NCBI RefSeq assembly: GCF_008370045.1
Contig: NZ_VOBN01000004.1
Span: forward strand, 310,001-374,000
Length of the DNA stretch: 64,000 bases
Reading direction: 5' to 3'
Origin: Pseudomonas sp. ANT_J12
Lineage (GTDB): Bacteria > Pseudomonadota > Gammaproteobacteria > Pseudomonadales > Pseudomonadaceae
In this document: positions 62,811 to 64,000 of the stretch, piece by piece
Layout: every line of letters begins with the position of its first letter
Position numbering within the stretch: position 1 is the first letter of the stretch
Notes under the pieces: generated by a model
What the model saw: the letters and a program-made list of their open reading frames with translations, nothing else
Database searches by the model: none
Told to the model about the DNA's origin: nothing
Position numbers and translations under genes: made by a program

Positions 62811-62834
62811 ATGCGACTCATTCTAATTAGTGAT
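62811..62834. promoter_or_regulatory. Candidate Fur box before the fecI-like gene
   Basis: An AT-rich stretch ATGCGACTCATTCTAATTAG (62811-62830) lies 33-56 bases before the sigma gene and keeps a TCATTCTAAT core seen in Pseudomonas iron-regulated promoters. The match to the 19-base Fur consensus is partial. Confidence 0.4.
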
Positions 62835-63055
62835 GGGACTTCAAATAAAGCGCTTTGTGCGGTTTGCACCCAGTAAATACTTGAATAAGTGACTGACAGA
62901 GGGGGATTACGGCGCGTAAGCACCGGTTGGTCAGGGCTGCGGGCCATTGAGGGGAATTATCACGAAACGTCAGAATTCATTGCTGATCCGCGCTGGGTCG
63001 GCGGATGCGAATCCCTGAAGGCCAGGGCAAAGGAAGGAAAAGCCAAATCGCAGAC
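62835..63055. other. Intergenic region between fecI-like gene and tRNA cluster
   Basis: No gene is supported. An 87-codon forward frame (62889-63152) runs into the tRNA terminator and tRNA DNA, has no family resemblance and is not called. Confidence 0.5.
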
Positions 63056-63088
63056 ACAAAAAACCCCGGTCTTTCGACCAGGGTCTTT
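63056..63088 (-). terminator. Terminator of the tRNA cluster
   Basis: The minus strand shows ACCCTGGTC, GAAA loop, GACCGGGGT, then a T-run, downstream of the last tRNA-Asp. Confidence 0.85.
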
Positions 63089-63160
63089 GCTATCGACTCG
63101 AAGTCAGCCAGCGGCTTTTCTTCGTAGCTCCAAGGCGTTCAGTGGGCCTTGAGGCAGATA

Positions 63161-63237
63161 TGGCGCAGCGGACGGGACTCGAACCCGCGACCCCCGGCGT
63201 GACAGGCCGGTATTCTAACCGACTGAACTACCGCTGC
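63161..63237 (-). tRNA. tRNA-Asp (anticodon GTC), copy 2 in transcript order
   Basis: A 77-base cloverleaf has acceptor GCAGCGG, D-loop AGTCGGTTAGAA, anticodon loop CTGTCAC, T-loop GGTTCGAGTCC and encoded CCA. It is identical to the copy at 63329-63405. Confidence 0.95.
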
Positions 63238-63328
63238 GTATCGCTTTGAGCTTTCGCTCAAGTAACTCGTCTGACTGAAAGCTTCGAGGCTTTCAATCTC
63301 GAACCAGGTAAAACCTGCTTCGCAAATA

Positions 63329-63405
63329 TGGCGCAGCGGACGGGACTCGAACCCGCGACCCCCGGCGTGACAGGCCGGTATTCTAACCGACTGAACTACC
63401 GCTGC
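63329..63405 (-). tRNA. tRNA-Asp (anticodon GTC), copy 1 in transcript order
   Basis: The cloverleaf and sequence are the same as the other tRNA-Asp. The 91-base spacer between the two contains imperfect repeats of TGAAAGCTTCGAGGCTTTCA type, which can fold into a processing stem. Confidence 0.95.
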
Positions 63406-63460
63406 GCGTCGGTGGAGGCTTTTAAAAGCTTCCATCTTGCTTTCGCAAGACTCTCGGAAG

Positions 63461-63536
63461 TGGTGGGTGATGACGGGATCGAACCGCCGACATTCTGCTT
63501 GTAAGGCAGACGCTCTCCCAGCTGAGCTAATCACCC
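63461..63536 (-). tRNA. tRNA-Val (anticodon TAC)
   Basis: A 76-base cloverleaf has acceptor GGGTGAT, D-loop AGCTGGGAGAGC, anticodon loop CTTACAA, T-loop GGTTCGATCCC and encoded CCA. It is first in the tRNA transcript, followed by the two tRNA-Asp genes. Confidence 0.94.
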
Positions 63537-63614
63537 GGTTTGCATCTCCGAGGCCGCGAAATTTACGCAGGTAGCGAACCTAAGTCAATAGCAGGATTGA
63601 AGTTTTTTCAAAAT

Positions 63615-63711
63615 AGCTGCAAGAAGGCAGCTTCAAGTCGCAAGCTACAAGCGACAAGTAAAAGCAGGATTGCGTATTCAAGCCTGCACGTGGTCGCCTT
63701 TACTTGCAGCT
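63615..63711. repeat. Degenerate inverted repeat
   Basis: AGCTGCAAG at 63615-63623 is mirrored by CTTGCAGCT at 63703-63711. Partial copies of CAAGCT/AGCTTG lie between them. This type of repeat is common between Pseudomonas genes. It probably forms the region after the SDR gene. Confidence 0.45.
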
Positions 63712-63734
63712 TGCCGCTAGAAACTTACAGCTCT

Positions 63735-64000
63735 CTACGCGTAGACCATCTTCTTGGTCATGCCGCCATCGACCACGAACTCCTGGCCCGTGACGAAACC
63801 GGCGTTGCGCGATAACAGCCACGCCACCATCGCCGCCACGTCCTCGACTGTCCCTACCCTGCCCGCCGGATGCTGGGCATGGTCGGCATCGGTCAGGGGT
63901 TCTGCACGCCGTGCAGCCGGGTCCCGGGCATCGATCCAGCCTGGGCTGACCGCATTGACGCGGATCTCCGGCCCCAGGCTGATCGCCAACGCGTGAGTCA
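63735..64000 (-). CDS. SDR-family dehydrogenase, C-terminal part (cut by window edge)
   Basis: The frame is open to the right edge and ends at 63735, giving 88 residues. It reads [22 protein letters not shown], here crossing the edge at its first residues, then [18 protein letters not shown] and [18 protein letters not shown]. These are the C-terminal hallmarks of classical short-chain dehydrogenases (NAVSPG and the VDGG end). The cofactor-binding N-terminus and catalytic Tyr-Lys are outside the window, so the substrate is unknown. Confidence 0.92.
   Translation of the reverse strand, partial: THALAISLGPEIRVNAVSPGWIDARDPAARRAEPLTDADHAQHPAGRVGTVEDVAAMVAWLLSRNAGFVTGQEFVVDGGMTKKMVYA

Noticed and set aside
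62889..63152. 87-codon forward frame before the tRNA cluster
   Set aside because: It runs through the tRNA terminator and has no recognisable family or start signal.
1..64000. CRISPR arrays, rRNA operons and intact insertion sequences
   Set aside because: No regularly spaced direct repeats, rRNA sequence or transposase gene was seen anywhere in the window.

Overview
The window looks like a chromosomal segment of a plant-associated Pseudomonas of the P. fluorescens group. The reasons are the RsmE-type CsrA protein, Pseudomonas-style REP/REPIN repeats, high G+C coding DNA, a P. syringae-type (Hrp1) type III secretion cluster and an achromobactin-type siderophore locus. No database search was possible. 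Names rest on motifs, lengths, gene order and remembered family sequences.

Layout. (1) 1-2.7 kb: a truncated siderophore-interacting reductase, a SPOR lipoprotein, rsmE, a DUF2214-like membrane protein and an alpha/beta hydrolase. (2) 2.7-29.2 kb: a complete hrp/hrc type III secretion system. On the minus strand are a HopAA1-like effector (ropAA) and the translocator-like hrpK in one operon, then the ECF sigma gene hrpL. On the plus strand is one long operon, hrpJ-hrcV-hrpQ-hrcN-hrpO-hrpP-hrcQa-hrcQb-hrcR-hrcS-hrcT-hrcU, ending in a double-length chaperone and a candidate effector. Back on the minus strand are hrpF-hrpG-hrcC-hrpT-hrpV and hrpA-hrpZ-hrpB-hrcJ-hrpD-hrpE, driven by a single hrpR/S-type enhancer-binding protein. 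Five GGAACC-N16-CCACNNA hrp boxes are readable. Four sit before hrpK, hrpJ, hrpF and hrpA; the fifth is an orphan at 29052-29080 in front of a hydrolase-like remnant. (3) 29.3-31.8 kb: a DUF2790 periplasmic protein and a metal-type two-component system. (4) 31.8-35.0 kb: an AT-richer accessory patch holding a DUF6124 protein, a truncated phage-type lysozyme, a secreted protein with two repeated domains (putative immunity), a 57-residue Gly/Ser-rich protein between two copies of an inverted repeat, and a tandem DUF3592 membrane protein. It ends at a tRNA-Val.

(5) 35.4-42.5 kb: a gamma-glutamylputrescine oxidase-like flavoprotein, REPINs, and a molybdenum hydroxylase operon (catalytic subunit, 2Fe-2S subunit, three-heme cytochrome c, XdhC-like maturation factor). 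(6) 42.9-62.8 kb: an achromobactin-type siderophore locus, all on the minus strand. Signalling and uptake come first (fecI, fecR, TonB receptor with STN domain), then biosynthesis (acsF, acsD, acsE, yhcA, acsC, acsB, acsA), ABC import (cbrA-D), a FhuF-like ferric reductase and an RraA-fold protein. (7) 63.1-64.0 kb: two identical tRNA-Asp genes, a tRNA-Val and a truncated SDR dehydrogenase.

How it works together. The HrpS-like activator with sigma-54 should switch on hrpL. HrpL then reads the hrp boxes to make the secretion machine, pilus, harpin, translocator and effectors; HrpV and HrpG are expected to tune HrpS. In the siderophore locus, receptor occupancy is expected to signal through FecR to FecI. 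The most novel-looking items are the tandem chaperone with its candidate effector, the orphan hrp box, and the lysozyme/immunity/repeat patch.
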